Shown here one piece after another: positions 37,706 to 46,696 of a stretch of 64,000 nucleotides of DNA (its first letter is position 1; each line of letters opens with the position of its first letter). The notes below the pieces were generated by a model. That model was not told the origin of the DNA. It was given only the letters and a program-made list of their open reading frames with translations, and made no database searches. The position numbers were made by a program, and so were the translations under genes. The stretch spans positions 62,001 to 126,000 of the IMG/VR virus record IMGVR_UViG_3300035661_000011. One strand, given 5' to 3'. Origin of the DNA: a virus.

Positions 37706-37712
37706 TTTTTAT
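37661..37712. repeat. 52-bp direct repeat, copy 1
   Basis: Identical over 52 bp to 38032-38083. It spans the ribosome site and first codons of the minus gene starting at 37705, which shows a recent duplication of this gene start. Confidence 0.85.
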
Positions 37713-37758
37713 TTACCAAATGTAATGTAAAAATTGGTTTCAAAAAACATACTGTCGA

Positions 37759-37783
37759 GGTGTGCAGGGTAACCCAACACACC
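37759..37783 (-). terminator. Stem-loop after the 82-aa gene
   Basis: GGTGTG and CACACC enclose GGGTAACCC with two mismatched pairs between. It lies 45 bp downstream of the minus-strand stop at 37828. Confidence 0.45.
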
Positions 37784-37827
37784 CCTAGGTACATTTCTTG
37801 CGTGAGGTTTGACCGTTACACTAACAA

Positions 37828-38076
37828 TTAGATTGTAGCGATTGCGTCTTGCACTTCAGATACAGCTTGAGACAAAACACCATCAGTGGCAACTAAGTTT
37901 TCGATAGCTGAAACCAAACCATTAGTCACTGTAACTTCTGTAAAGGTACCATGCATGAAGTTTGAAACACCACCAACTGAACGACCAGCAACCGATGTTA
38001 CAGCGGCACTATGTGAATCCATATCTGCAATTAACGCATCAGCGCGAGATTTAATTTGAGGATTTGTAGAAGACAT
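37828..38076 (-). CDS. Short paralogue of the 237-aa protein, 82 aa
   Basis: It comprises only the N-terminal module of the 237-residue protein: the same first 15 residues, then a similar pattern to 'AVSEVQDAIATI', where it stops. The site AAAGGATAAAAA is strong. It could be a free-standing adaptor, a truncated duplicate, or a subunit that mixes with the longer form. Confidence 0.5.
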   Translation of the reverse strand: MSSTNPQIKSRADALIADMDSHSAAVTSVAGRSVGGVSNFMHGTFTEVTVTNGLVSAIENLVATDGVLSQAVSEVQDAIATI

Positions 38077-38083
38077 TTTTTAT
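38032..38083. repeat. 52-bp direct repeat, copy 2
   Basis: Second copy, 371 bp from the first, covering the start of the minus gene at 38076. Confidence 0.85.
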
Positions 38084-38118
38084 CCTTTGAATAAAAGTAT
38101 TTAAAATAAGTTTATAGA

Positions 38119-38136
38119 TGGCACTAAAGTGTGCCA
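38119..38136 (-). terminator. Weak hairpin after the Ala-rich fibre gene
   Basis: TGGCAC-TAAAGT-GTGCCA, 21 bp past the stop at 38157 on the minus strand. It is short compared with the other terminators in this window. Confidence 0.35.
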
Positions 38137-38156
38137 CCGTTTAAATCCGAGTGATA

Positions 38157-39416
38157 TTAGATACCGGCCAACGCGTCTTGTAGTGCGCTTACTTGTGTAA
38201 CAAGTGTCAAGATAATGGCGTTTTGTGCTTCTAATGCAGCCATCATACTGTCAGCAGTCGCTAATGTTGCATAGTTAGCTGTACCGAAGTCAACAATAGC
38301 TTTGTTAGATGGGAATACAGTTTCTGATGCAATGTTAGTGCCGTCGATAACTGAAGTGCGGTCAGCAATGCTAACAGGAACATATGACAGCGGAGTATTT
38401 AAACCATCCCAATCTGCATCAGTTTGACCAGGAGCATCAGTAAGTGCAAACATGATGTCGCCGACGGTGTACAGTTTACCGTTAACAGTAATGTCTTCAC
38501 CAACGAACCAGAAATCAGATTCTTTAACTGCACCAGCTGCACCAGAACCACCCATACCAGAAGTATCAGTTGGGTAGTTAGTACCTTCAGAAACAGGTAA
38601 GAACACACCACGATTTTTCAACAAGCCAGCAACGCGAGTGTTAGCATACGCTTCGGCAGCAGCGATTGCAGCAGCAACGCCAGTGTTAGTGTAAGCTTCA
38701 GAAGCAGCTAATACAGAAGTAGCAGAAGTAGCAACTGCATCAGTAGCAAATGCTTGAGCAGCAGCTTGAGCAGCGAGTGCATTAGAAGCAGAAGTGCTGT
38801 TAGCAGAAGTTAAAGTCAGAGCATCTTTCGCGTCAGCATATGTTTGTGCAGCAGTTTGTGCAGCAGAAGCCGCGCTATCAGCGTATGTATTTGCGGCACT
38901 TGTAGCGTTAGCTACAGCTGAATTTGTGTTGTTGTTAGCAGCAGTTAATGTAGCTGCATCGCCAGCAGCCAACTGTGTGTCAGCGTAAGATTTTGCAACG
39001 ACAACACCGGCAGCAACAGCGTCGTTCGCATAAGTTTGTAATGCAGTTGTTGCATTTTGTACGGTCAGGTTTGTATACGCCTCAGCGTCTAGCAGCACTT
39101 GTGCACCACCGTCACCGACCAATGCAGTCAGTAAAGTGATTTTGCCATCAGTGTAACTGTTAGCAGAACCTAAAGTGGTGGTATCGTTTGCATCTGAGTG
39201 TGAATTAGCAGAAGCTAAAGCGGCAGCGATTGCAGCAGCTTGTGGAGTAGAAACAATCTTCACTGCATCAGCAGTGTTATCAACGTCAGTCAAACCAACA
39301 GTTTGTTTGACGATATGTGCTGGGTGTTTACCGCCTACTGTTGAAACCAAAGCTGCTTGTGCTGCTAATGTAGCTAAAATTGCTGTTGCACGGGTTTGTG
39401 AATCTACGTTTGACAT
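38157..39416 (-). CDS. Alanine-rich fibre shaft protein, 419 aa
   Basis: Residues about 90-270 consist almost wholly of Ala, Thr, Ser, Asn and Asp with repeated 'AYA/TYAD' units, the signature of a long coiled-coil fibre shaft. The C-terminal 85 residues (about 330-419: NTPLSYVP, a Tyr-containing 'YAT' segment and a final helix) match the 141-residue protein encoded at 39519. The N-terminus (MSNVDSQTRATAI) is similar in kind to the two short paralogues at 36992 and 37828. A tail fibre or virion-surface filament is likely. Confidence 0.55.
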   Translation of the reverse strand: MSNVDSQTRATAILATLAAQAALVSTVGGKHPAHIVKQTVGLTDVDNTADAVKIVSTPQAAAIAAALASANSHSDANDTTTLGSANSYTDGKITLLTALVGDGGAQVLLDAEAYTNLTVQNATTALQTYANDAVAAGVVVAKSYADTQLAAGDAATLTAANNNTNSAVANATSAANTYADSAASAAQTAAQTYADAKDALTLTSANSTSASNALAAQAAAQAFATDAVATSATSVLAASEAYTNTGVAAAIAAAEAYANTRVAGLLKNRGVFLPVSEGTNYPTDTSGMGGSGAAGAVKESDFWFVGEDITVNGKLYTVGDIMFALTDAPGQTDADWDGLNTPLSYVPVSIADRTSVIDGTNIASETVFPSNKAIVDFGTANYATLATADSMMAALEAQNAIILTLVTQVSALQDALAGI

Positions 39417-39518
39417 TTGTGATACCTCTAAGGATGTAATTACAAGTTTAGGTTATATTTAACCCACATAATAGACAAATACAGAAATGTAGTTTTTTTA
39501 TATTTAACTCATCTACAT

Positions 39519-39944
39519 TTACACTGGTGGCCTGCCAGTTATAGCATTTTGAATAATTAATACTTCTTGTGCTAAGATTTTAAAATCGGAACTTTGTTGC
39601 TCTAATATAGAGAGTATTGTATCTACTACCTCACCAGAAGCGTAATGTGTATCTACAAATGACACCACAGCTTCTTCTGTTGGATACTGTACATTGGATG
39701 GTGGGGTTAATGTAGAAATTCCAGTTATTTTATTTGCTACGTTTTCGGGAGTATAAGATAACGGGTTATTTTGGTCACCCCAATTTATATCGTTTTGTGA
39801 TAAAGAAAATGCATCCACCTTAGCTTGTAATATCGACATCTGTGCCAACATACCAGTTAACAAAGTAACCACATCTACGTTTAATCCACCTACCCCACAC
39901 TTAGCTATAATCTCATTAAGTTTATCATTAAGTTGAGAATCCAT
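39519..39944 (-). CDS. Fibre-tip-like protein, 141 aa
   Basis: Residues about 50-138 parallel the end of the Ala-rich fibre: NNPLSYTPENVANK, then QYPTEEAVVSF, a 'HYAS' turn and a terminal helix. The 'PLxYTPENxANK ... YPTxxAV' form is common in phage tail-fibre ends. It lies 12 bp after the 325-residue adaptor-bearing protein, so the two may form one fibre from separate chains (inference). Confidence 0.5.
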   Translation of the reverse strand: MDSQLNDKLNEIIAKCGVGGLNVDVVTLLTGMLAQMSILQAKVDAFSLSQNDINWGDQNNPLSYTPENVANKITGISTLTPPSNVQYPTEEAVVSFVDTHYASGEVVDTILSILEQQSSDFKILAQEVLIIQNAITGRPPV

Positions 39945-39955
39945 TTATCCACCCA

Positions 39956-40933
39956 CTAATTGCCAATTGCAAAATAACTAATTCTTCTGTCACCAGTGTA
40001 GCTATTGTCTAATGTCACACTCACTTTAATTCTATCTGTGAGTGGAGCCGATGTAACCACCTGGTCATTTGTAGGTGCAACTAGTGGGTCATCTGGTGAC
40101 ACCCAACAATGCGCTAATGTGCAAGCGTTAAGAAATGGGTCTCCTACAAACTTGACTTCACTAGGTCTAAACGTAGATGTAAATACATGGAAACCAAACT
40201 TTACAGTAAATGAACCTAATGTGATAGTGTAATGGTGTAAACCAATTGGTTTAACTAATTTATTTTTATCTCTGGTTAACGCTATATACGTGTCAACAAA
40301 TGCGTTATTGTTTTTGTTCATAGATATCGCTAACTCTAATAACGGCACTAGTGTAGAGTTAGCCCAAACTCCAACAAAACCATCAATTTCGTTGACACTT
40401 ACGTTATCACGTTTATGTCTAACTGCTGATGCTAGTTGCATTATAGTTTCACAAATCAAAGGGTATTGTGCTACAGCATTTGTATTTAGTGAATGTGGAG
40501 TCGGTGGAAAACTAGTTGGGGCTGTAGCCCAATCAACTGAAAGATATGTAGTGGCTAATTCCATATACCCATCGGCAATCGCATTGGCTTTATTAACCAC
40601 ATACTCGCCACCGATAGTGTGATAGTTAATATGGTATCTACCAACTGGGTTTCTACCTAGCATAGTAATGCTACCGTATACCGGTAAACCTATAGCCGTA
40701 TCACTTGATGCCTGAGACCAATAATGGCTTAAATAGTAATCTACATTTTCAGTTAGGGTAATTCCATCGGAGTTGACTATAGAAAGTCCAGCTGAATAAA
40801 ATGGGGTTGCCTCTGGAACAAATAAAAAAGCGTTAGTTGGACCGATGTTAGAAATATTGTGTTGTTCATTAGAAACAAAATTGTCTGGTAATGTACCAGT
40901 CCCATCAAATGGGTAAATTATTGGATTAGACAT
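39956..40933 (-). CDS. Tail fibre/baseplate protein with shared adaptor, 325 aa
   Basis: The adaptor here reads PFDGTG, NFVSNEQ, TPFYSAGL, NVDYYLS and INYHTIGG within the first 110 residues. The remainder is shorter than in its paralogues and ends in a compact beta domain (FKVGFHVF-like strands, Gly-Asp-Arg turn). There is no coiled shaft, so it may be a short connector rather than a full fibre. It is divergent from the plus gene at 40984. Confidence 0.55.
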   Translation of the reverse strand: MSNPIIYPFDGTGTLPDNFVSNEQHNISNIGPTNAFLFVPEATPFYSAGLSIVNSDGITLTENVDYYLSHYWSQASSDTAIGLPVYGSITMLGRNPVGRYHINYHTIGGEYVVNKANAIADGYMELATTYLSVDWATAPTSFPPTPHSLNTNAVAQYPLICETIMQLASAVRHKRDNVSVNEIDGFVGVWANSTLVPLLELAISMNKNNNAFVDTYIALTRDKNKLVKPIGLHHYTITLGSFTVKFGFHVFTSTFRPSEVKFVGDPFLNACTLAHCWVSPDDPLVAPTNDQVVTSAPLTDRIKVSVTLDNSYTGDRRISYFAIGN

Positions 40934-40983
40934 AATGGTTTACTTTTAATGTAGTAAAAAGATAACTCGTGAGGAATTAAGTT

Positions 40984-42195
40984 ATGTTAAGAGCAATTAG
41001 TATAGTACAAAGAGTAAAATACGACTGGGTAGAACTCCCAGTCACCACACTATTATCCAATTTAGATTGGACGTGGAGAACGCTTATAACTGTGATTGAC
41101 GAGAATACAGGTGTTGAAACACAGCATGATTTTAGTATGATACCAAACATACACAAGCTAGTGTCACACTTTCCAGCTGCAACTTTCAGTGATGTATTTG
41201 CCACGTACACTGGCCCGTTACCACCAGAAATACTACCAAAGATAGATATAACAAAAAAGAAATATTTATCGTATTACACACTTTGGGATTATCAACTAGA
41301 TGCGACTAGAGTTAATACATCCAATTCAGTTCTGTCATTTAATATAAACGATACCCCAGACTTAGAAATTACACCATCTAAATATTTTACTGATACGATA
41401 AACAGCTTAAAAGATAAAGTGTTATTTGTAATCAATGGTGTAATTGTATTTCCTGAGTACACTAATGGTAGGGTGATAATTCACAATGGTGGGTTAGAAT
41501 TAGATACAGCCGAAGAACAAAACTTAGGTGTAATTGACTTCTCTAATTTTAATGGATTTACACCGGTTGAATTTACACAACAAAACACAATTGTATTTTT
41601 TAGAGACACTGAAGTAACTACCTACCACGTTACATTAAAAGACCCCATTGTGAACGATTTTATGGTCGTGGTGAACGGTAAGCTACATATGTGTAACGAC
41701 GTGTACACTCTAGTTAATAAACACACCGTGGCTATTCAGGTGCGACATCAAGATGTATATAAAGAAGCAATGTATGCTGAGCCATCTACACTAAACTGGA
41801 TAGATAGAATATCACCGTATAGTAACGGGTATGATATTTCAACATTTAACCCTATGCGGTACATTACTTCTTTAGCTAATAGACTTCTATTATTATCTGT
41901 TAAAGGCGTAAGTGTTAAAACCTTGCCGTTAGTCACAACTGGATTTCCTTTAACGTTCTTTACCAATCACGATACCACAGATTTAATATTTTCATCGGAT
42001 GGAACACTAGGATACTACATAGCTAATGAGATGTTATCTGATAAGGCGGTTGTTATATCTGTTGCAAAACCTAGAGTGTATGATGCGATTTATGACACAA
42101 CAAATGTTTTAAACGAGAGTGTAATTGGTACAGGTGCATTATCTTCAGCATACGAGAATCAAACTGCAAAGCTAAAACGGATTTATGTATTGTAA
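40984..42195 (+). CDS. Putative virion structural protein, 403 aa
   Basis: The ATG follows GAGGAATTAAGTT. The protein is beta-rich with a Tyr/Thr/Asn bias and no membrane segments. Two internal stretches (about 145-190 and 215-250) each contain a 'VVNGK' or 'VINGV' strand and may be duplicated domains. Its location next to fibre genes and its composition point to a tail or baseplate role. The family is not recognised. Confidence 0.5.
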   Translation: MLRAISIVQRVKYDWVELPVTTLLSNLDWTWRTLITVIDENTGVETQHDFSMIPNIHKLVSHFPAATFSDVFATYTGPLPPEILPKIDITKKKYLSYYTLWDYQLDATRVNTSNSVLSFNINDTPDLEITPSKYFTDTINSLKDKVLFVINGVIVFPEYTNGRVIIHNGGLELDTAEEQNLGVIDFSNFNGFTPVEFTQQNTIVFFRDTEVTTYHVTLKDPIVNDFMVVVNGKLHMCNDVYTLVNKHTVAIQVRHQDVYKEAMYAEPSTLNWIDRISPYSNGYDISTFNPMRYITSLANRLLLLSVKGVSVKTLPLVTTGFPLTFFTNHDTTDLIFSSDGTLGYYIANEMLSDKAVVISVAKPRVYDAIYDTTNVLNESVIGTGALSSAYENQTAKLKRIYVL

Positions 42196-42249
42196 AATAA
42201 ACCACATTAGCGATAGTGTAGGTGGTAAACTATAAAGGATAAATTGATA

Positions 42250-44031
42250 ATGTCTGTTAAAAAAATAAGTTGGTCTAAAGCAAAAGGGTATGAGTGTAGC
42301 TCTAATGGAGATACTAGGTTTTCTGCCTTTTATGCAATTATGGAAGACGGTAGAACCTTGGAGCAACATTACCAGTGTGATGTTAAAGGTTATGATACTG
42401 GTGGAACAAATTGGAAGTTAGGTAAAGGTAAACCGCCTTTAGATACAACACAGAAGATGTTTCCTTTATATTTGAATTTATGGAAACGGTGGTGTAACAT
42501 TGGTGATAACTACGCTTCGCTTTTAGAACTTAAAGAGCTAGCTATAAGTAATGAATTTTATTTACGAGATTCATTTGCTACATCGCCAGTTAATCAAGCT
42601 CATGCGTTATCAGTTATACTAAACGATTTAGATAAAGTGTCTAAATCTAAAGTTAGCGTTGAGTTGTATACCGATGGTTCAGCGAGACCAAATCCTGGTT
42701 CTGCTGGATATGGATTTAATGGAACCGATTCACTTGGTAACTCGTACATTGGATGGGGACCTGTTGCTAGTAGGTCTACTAATAACGTAGCTGAGTTATT
42801 AGCGGTTGCATACGGCATTATTAGAATGCGAAGTGTTGTGAACAACTTAGGTAAGATTAAAATATTTGCGGATAGTGAATATGTAATCGAAAACTTAAAA
42901 TCTGTACCTAAATGGATTGGTAACGATTGGACGACTGACACTGGTCGTCCCGTAGCTAATGTGGAAGTGTGGAAGTTTTTAGATTCTACAATTATGGAAG
43001 CCAGAAATGCAGGTGTCGATATTAGCTTGCAGTGGGTCAAAGCACATAACGGCAATGCTGGTAATGAACTAGCTGATTTAAAAGCCAATGAAGGGCGCTT
43101 AATCGCGTTAGAATCACATATTGACTTACACTTTGAACTAACGGATTTACACAAGTTTGAAGTTACTAAATTGTTAAAGGTTAAAACCGTTAATAAAGCG
43201 GTTGCTCCTTTAAATAAATTGCTTTCAGCTAAACGTTGGTTTTTCTTTACAAATGTACCTGAGGAGATTGAGGGTATACCATTTTATTTTGCCTCTGTAT
43301 ACGAAGATAAAAAGGAGTATAATAATCGTAACTTAGGTAAACGTGCTCCAGACAGTATGTATGTGTTATTGTTAACTGATACCCGTATAACAGTTTTAGA
43401 TACAATCCGAGAATCTTTTAATAAAAAGTTTGAGGGTGAAACTTTACCAATTATAACATATCTCACGAAGATACAAAGTGCTAAAGTGTGGTCTAAGTTA
43501 GTTGAATCAATCGATGAATATTTGGTGTATAAAGGAAGTAGTGCTATTACTGTTGGTGGCGAATTACTTGGTAAATTACATTTCCCACCAAAGCTAGCGT
43601 GTAAAGTTCCTAAGATAATAACTTTAGGATACAATTGCATTAAGGAATATAAGTCTGGAAAACAAGGTGCACACTACTACGATATAACCAATAAAGTTTA
43701 TGTAACTGACACTAAGGGTAAATTGGCCATTAGTCCAGACTTTACAATGAGCACTAAGTTTCTCGATATACCGATTGTAATACCGTACACATCAGACGAT
43801 GGTTTGATTACTCCAGAAACATCAGATGTGATTCGATTAACTGTTAATATCGATATGCCGACTAGAAATACATTTTCTGCATTACTTAAACAAACAAAAA
43901 ATCCAGTTAAAATTACACTGATGGTCACAGAAAGTTTAGAGCGTAGTTGTAGAGTCTATGTGATAGTTGAAGTGGATAGTGACATCTGTATTTATTATAA
44001 CCCAGATTCAAATTTTAGAATAAAAAAATGA
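42250..44031 (+). CDS. rnh: RNase HI fusion protein, 593 aa
   Basis: ATG at 42250 (site AAGGATAAATTG) is preferred over TTG at 42244. Three parts are visible. Residues 1-130 form a domain seen in other phage proteins, with 'SWSKAKGYECSS', 'CDVKGYDTGG' and 'LGKGKPPL'. Residues 135-285 are a complete RNase HI with Asp142 (TDGSA), Glu182 (VAELLAV), Asp208 (ADSEY) and Asp276 (ELADLKA). The last 300 residues are not recognised. RNase HI removes RNA from RNA/DNA hybrids such as lagging-strand primers. Fusion with two extra domains is unusual. Confidence 0.7.
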   Translation: MSVKKISWSKAKGYECSSNGDTRFSAFYAIMEDGRTLEQHYQCDVKGYDTGGTNWKLGKGKPPLDTTQKMFPLYLNLWKRWCNIGDNYASLLELKELAISNEFYLRDSFATSPVNQAHALSVILNDLDKVSKSKVSVELYTDGSARPNPGSAGYGFNGTDSLGNSYIGWGPVASRSTNNVAELLAVAYGIIRMRSVVNNLGKIKIFADSEYVIENLKSVPKWIGNDWTTDTGRPVANVEVWKFLDSTIMEARNAGVDISLQWVKAHNGNAGNELADLKANEGRLIALESHIDLHFELTDLHKFEVTKLLKVKTVNKAVAPLNKLLSAKRWFFFTNVPEEIEGIPFYFASVYEDKKEYNNRNLGKRAPDSMYVLLLTDTRITVLDTIRESFNKKFEGETLPIITYLTKIQSAKVWSKLVESIDEYLVYKGSSAITVGGELLGKLHFPPKLACKVPKIITLGYNCIKEYKSGKQGAHYYDITNKVYVTDTKGKLAISPDFTMSTKFLDIPIVIPYTSDDGLITPETSDVIRLTVNIDMPTRNTFSALLKQTKNPVKITLMVTESLERSCRVYVIVEVDSDICIYYNPDSNFRIKK

Positions 44032-44114
44032 AAGCTCAAAAGAAAGATACAAAATACCTTTACACAATTCTAATTGTATTAGCGTTGTGTAAATTATGTT
44101 TATTAATTTTTTAA
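44028..44114 (+). CDS. Tiny membrane peptide, 28 aa
   Basis: The ATG overlaps the RNase H fusion stop (ATGA). The first nine residues are basic (KAQKKDTK), the rest is one hydrophobic helix (YTILIVLALCKLCLLIF). The overlap and charge pattern favour a real gene, but there is no strong Shine-Dalgarno. Confidence 0.4.
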   Translation: MKAQKKDTKYLYTILIVLALCKLCLLIF

Positions 44115-44130
44115 CACTATAGGTTTACAG

Positions 44131-44568
44131 ATGTTTACAATGCGAGGCGATTTAATTAAGTTAACTAAAGCTGGTGAATTCGATGTAGTGCTACACGGGT
44201 GTAACTGTTATAACACTATGGGGAAAGGAATTGCTGCTCAATTTAAACAACACTTTCCAGAGGTGTATGCGGCTGATTGCAAAACTGAAAGGGGTGACCC
44301 ACGAAAGTTAGGTTCGTATAGCCGAGCAAAATTACCAAATGGCGTAATTGTGCTTAACTGCTACACACAGTTTAGATACGGACCGAATAGTGCAGATTAT
44401 GCTGCTATTCGTGAAGTGTTACAAAAGGTTAGAGAAGAATTTGTTGGTAAAAAAGTAGGTATGCCTATGATTGGTGCTGGTTTAGCTGGCGGGGATTGGA
44501 AAAAGATTTCTAATCTAATCGATAGATATTTACCAAACGCAACCGTTGTGGAGTGGGATAGTAACTAA
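44131..44568 (+). CDS. Macro-domain protein, 145 aa
   Basis: The whole protein is a single macro domain: GDLIKL at the start, VVLHGCNCYNTMGKGIAAQ (Asn and Gly-rich ADP-ribose loop) at residues 19-37, and GMPMIGAGLAGGDW near 110-123. Macro domains bind ADP-ribose and often remove it from proteins, nucleic acids or ADP-ribose 1''-phosphate. In a phage it could repair ligation by-products or undo a host ADP-ribosylation-based defence (inference). It is in the same direction as the RNase H fusion, and a palindrome ends the unit at 44583. Confidence 0.75.
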   Translation: MFTMRGDLIKLTKAGEFDVVLHGCNCYNTMGKGIAAQFKQHFPEVYAADCKTERGDPRKLGSYSRAKLPNGVIVLNCYTQFRYGPNSADYAAIREVLQKVREEFVGKKVGMPMIGAGLAGGDWKKISNLIDRYLPNATVVEWDSN

Positions 44569-44582
44569 CGATAATAACTCAC

Positions 44583-44610
44583 GGTATGGATTTAGATCTA
44601 AATCCATACC
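44583..44610. terminator. 28-bp perfect palindrome after the macro gene
   Basis: GGTATGGATTTAGATCTAAA and its mirror, 15 bp past the stop at 44568. Confidence 0.65.
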
Positions 44611-44685
44611 ACTAAATTGTAACTACGTGTACAGGTTTAATGAAACCAAAGGTTACACAACTGACTGTTTCAGTGAGGAAATAAA

Positions 44686-45951
44686 ATGACAAACCCAATA
44701 TACGGTTTCTTAAACATTAACCGATTCTTTAATGGACAAGCTGGAATAAACCCAGTTGGACAAATAAGCCCAAAAGGTATGACTTTTGGAACCAGCTCCG
44801 AATATTCAGCTGATAATTCTAATTCACAATTAATTATCTTTCGTCCAAATATATTACCAGTTATCGCAACTGTGGAATGGATGACTGGTTTAGCAACACA
44901 ATTGAGTAATGTTGTAAACTATACAACAACACAAGTCTCTTTGTTAAATAACATTATTACTGCATTAGGTCAACGGTTTACTAACGTCACAATTGGTGAT
45001 GTGGTTATGAATCCAGTTGATGGTAAAGGTTATCCAGCATTTATACAATTCACATACACCACTACTATTGGCTCTGCTACATTTAAAATTTGGTTAACTA
45101 ATACCAACTTTATGAATGAGTACCCAGATGGGGATATTACAGTAGTAACACCAATTGTAAATGTTAGTGATTTATTTAACAACTTTGCAGCGTGTAAAGC
45201 CGTAGTTGATAAACTTACACCAATGTCCATAATTAACGAGGTTGCTACATTAAGTTTACCAATTCCTGAAACTGGGATCTACACTAACGTATTCCGAGTA
45301 AACAACAGAGCTAATGTGGCCTTATGGTTTGATTTACCAGTTGCCTTTGTTTATCATGGTGGAACAGTGCATAATAACCCAACTTCGTTTTTACAAGCGT
45401 TTGTTGATTACTTAGTTAAGAACAGCACAATCACGCTAGCACAGTGGGAAACCGTTATACCATCTCTACTACCCACTGATAAGTTTTACGTGATACCAGC
45501 GTGGAATAACGTAGCTGTTTCCTCAGGTGTTAACATAGGTAGTCCTACCATTAAGTTGTTTGATAACCCAGGTGTGGTTATTGCCGAAACATACTTTCCA
45601 GAACTATTACCAGAAGCTGTAAATAACTTTTTAGATTACACAATTTTACAATTTGGTTCGTATGGTGTTTATATTGTTCCTGACATCAGTAATGCAGACG
45701 GTCGTATTCCATTCAGAGAAAAGTTTAACGATTACTTCCTAGTTCCAACAAACGATGTATTAATCAATAGACAATCTGTAGAGACTCAAAATGCAGTTGT
45801 CTTATTAACAAACTTAGTTCGTTACGCTAGCGACCCAACAGTTAAAAGCGTTGTTCCAGTTGGATACGAGTTAGAGATTAAGAATGGTAAATCGTATTTA
45901 TTGGGTACTGTAAATAGAATTACATTTGCTGTATTAGTTTCTGGAGAATAA
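44686..45951 (+). CDS. Putative virion structural protein, 421 aa
   Basis: A strong site (GAGGAAATAAA) leads the start. The protein is poor in Lys/Cys, rich in Asn, Thr, Val and Pro, and lacks membrane segments; helices near residues 60-95 may form a short coiled region. The next gene begins 2 bp later and is a likely partner. It is not preceded by the TATATTATCT motif, as with other structural genes. The family is not recognised. Confidence 0.5.
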   Translation: MTNPIYGFLNINRFFNGQAGINPVGQISPKGMTFGTSSEYSADNSNSQLIIFRPNILPVIATVEWMTGLATQLSNVVNYTTTQVSLLNNIITALGQRFTNVTIGDVVMNPVDGKGYPAFIQFTYTTTIGSATFKIWLTNTNFMNEYPDGDITVVTPIVNVSDLFNNFAACKAVVDKLTPMSIINEVATLSLPIPETGIYTNVFRVNNRANVALWFDLPVAFVYHGGTVHNNPTSFLQAFVDYLVKNSTITLAQWETVIPSLLPTDKFYVIPAWNNVAVSSGVNIGSPTIKLFDNPGVVIAETYFPELLPEAVNNFLDYTILQFGSYGVYIVPDISNADGRIPFREKFNDYFLVPTNDVLINRQSVETQNAVVLLTNLVRYASDPTVKSVVPVGYELEIKNGKSYLLGTVNRITFAVLVSGE

Positions 45952-45952
45952 G

Positions 45953-46579
45953 ATGGCGTTATCAATTTTAATTGGTACAGTTGGGATATTTACTTTATCA
46001 CCACCATTTACGATAGGTAAGGTAAATTACACCATTACTAAACTCAATCTAATTAAGCCGTTGTTAAATTCTGGTGTGGATGTTTACAATGCGTATTATG
46101 CACCAGCTGGTATAACTTTAACTAAGTTTAATGAAGACTCATTTAATGGTCACGCTATAGTGACCTTAGAGTCTGATGACGGTCCAACGATTAATGTACC
46201 TAGTGGGTATATAGCCTTAGCTCCAATTGAGCCAGCAGTGTTATATTCTCACGTTATTTTATCTGTGGATTTAGGTGACTTACCAGATGAAATCAATTTG
46301 TCTCAAATGAAAGATGATATAAAGTCTATCACTGATGGAGCAATTGGTTCTGATACATTGGTTAACTTACACACTCTACCAGCTTCAAAGGTATATAGCC
46401 ACGAAGATTATGTAGCTTCTGAAATGGAGCGTAATGCTAAAATTACAGAGTATGTGTCGTTTTACACTAGTAAAGTATCTGCCGATGAAGAACTAGCTAT
46501 AGCTAAAACCACAATAAATAAATATTCTAAAATTATCATATCTTTAAAAGAACAACTCAAAGTAGCACAATCCACATAA
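45953..46579 (+). CDS. Putative virion-associated protein, 208 aa
   Basis: GGAG within the preceding gene's last codons sits 6 bp before the ATG. The N-terminal 110 residues are beta-rich and proline-containing, while the C-terminal 60 form a helix with heptad character. It could be a short fibre or a connector working with the 421-residue protein. The unit is closed by a stem-loop at 46592. Confidence 0.45.
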   Translation: MALSILIGTVGIFTLSPPFTIGKVNYTITKLNLIKPLLNSGVDVYNAYYAPAGITLTKFNEDSFNGHAIVTLESDDGPTINVPSGYIALAPIEPAVLYSHVILSVDLGDLPDEINLSQMKDDIKSITDGAIGSDTLVNLHTLPASKVYSHEDYVASEMERNAKITEYVSFYTSKVSADEELAIAKTTINKYSKIIISLKEQLKVAQST

Positions 46580-46591
46580 GCTACATTAACT

Positions 46592-46625
46592 TGATGAGTA
46601 TCACAGGAATCTGTGATACTCATCA
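46592..46625. terminator. 15-bp perfect stem with GAAT loop
   Basis: TGATGAGTATCACAG and its exact complement, starting 13 bp past the stop at 46579. The next early-type promoter begins 10 bp after it. Confidence 0.7.
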
Positions 46626-46634
46626 TTAAAACAA

Positions 46635-46647
46635 ATATATATTATCT
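46635..46647 (+). promoter_or_regulatory. Early-type phage promoter, variant ATATATATTATCT
   Basis: One difference from the consensus, 49 bp upstream of the ATG at 46697. GGTAAT and ATTACT (46652-46671) can pair as a leader hairpin. Confidence 0.6.
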
Positions 46648-46696
46648 AAGTGGTAATCTTAATAAATTACTTAACCATTTCTTAAAAGGAGTTCCC

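Noticed and set aside
38794-39462. Ala/Val-rich plus-strand frames opposite the fibre shaft
   Set aside because: Low-complexity shadows of the Ala-rich minus-strand gene, without ribosome sites.
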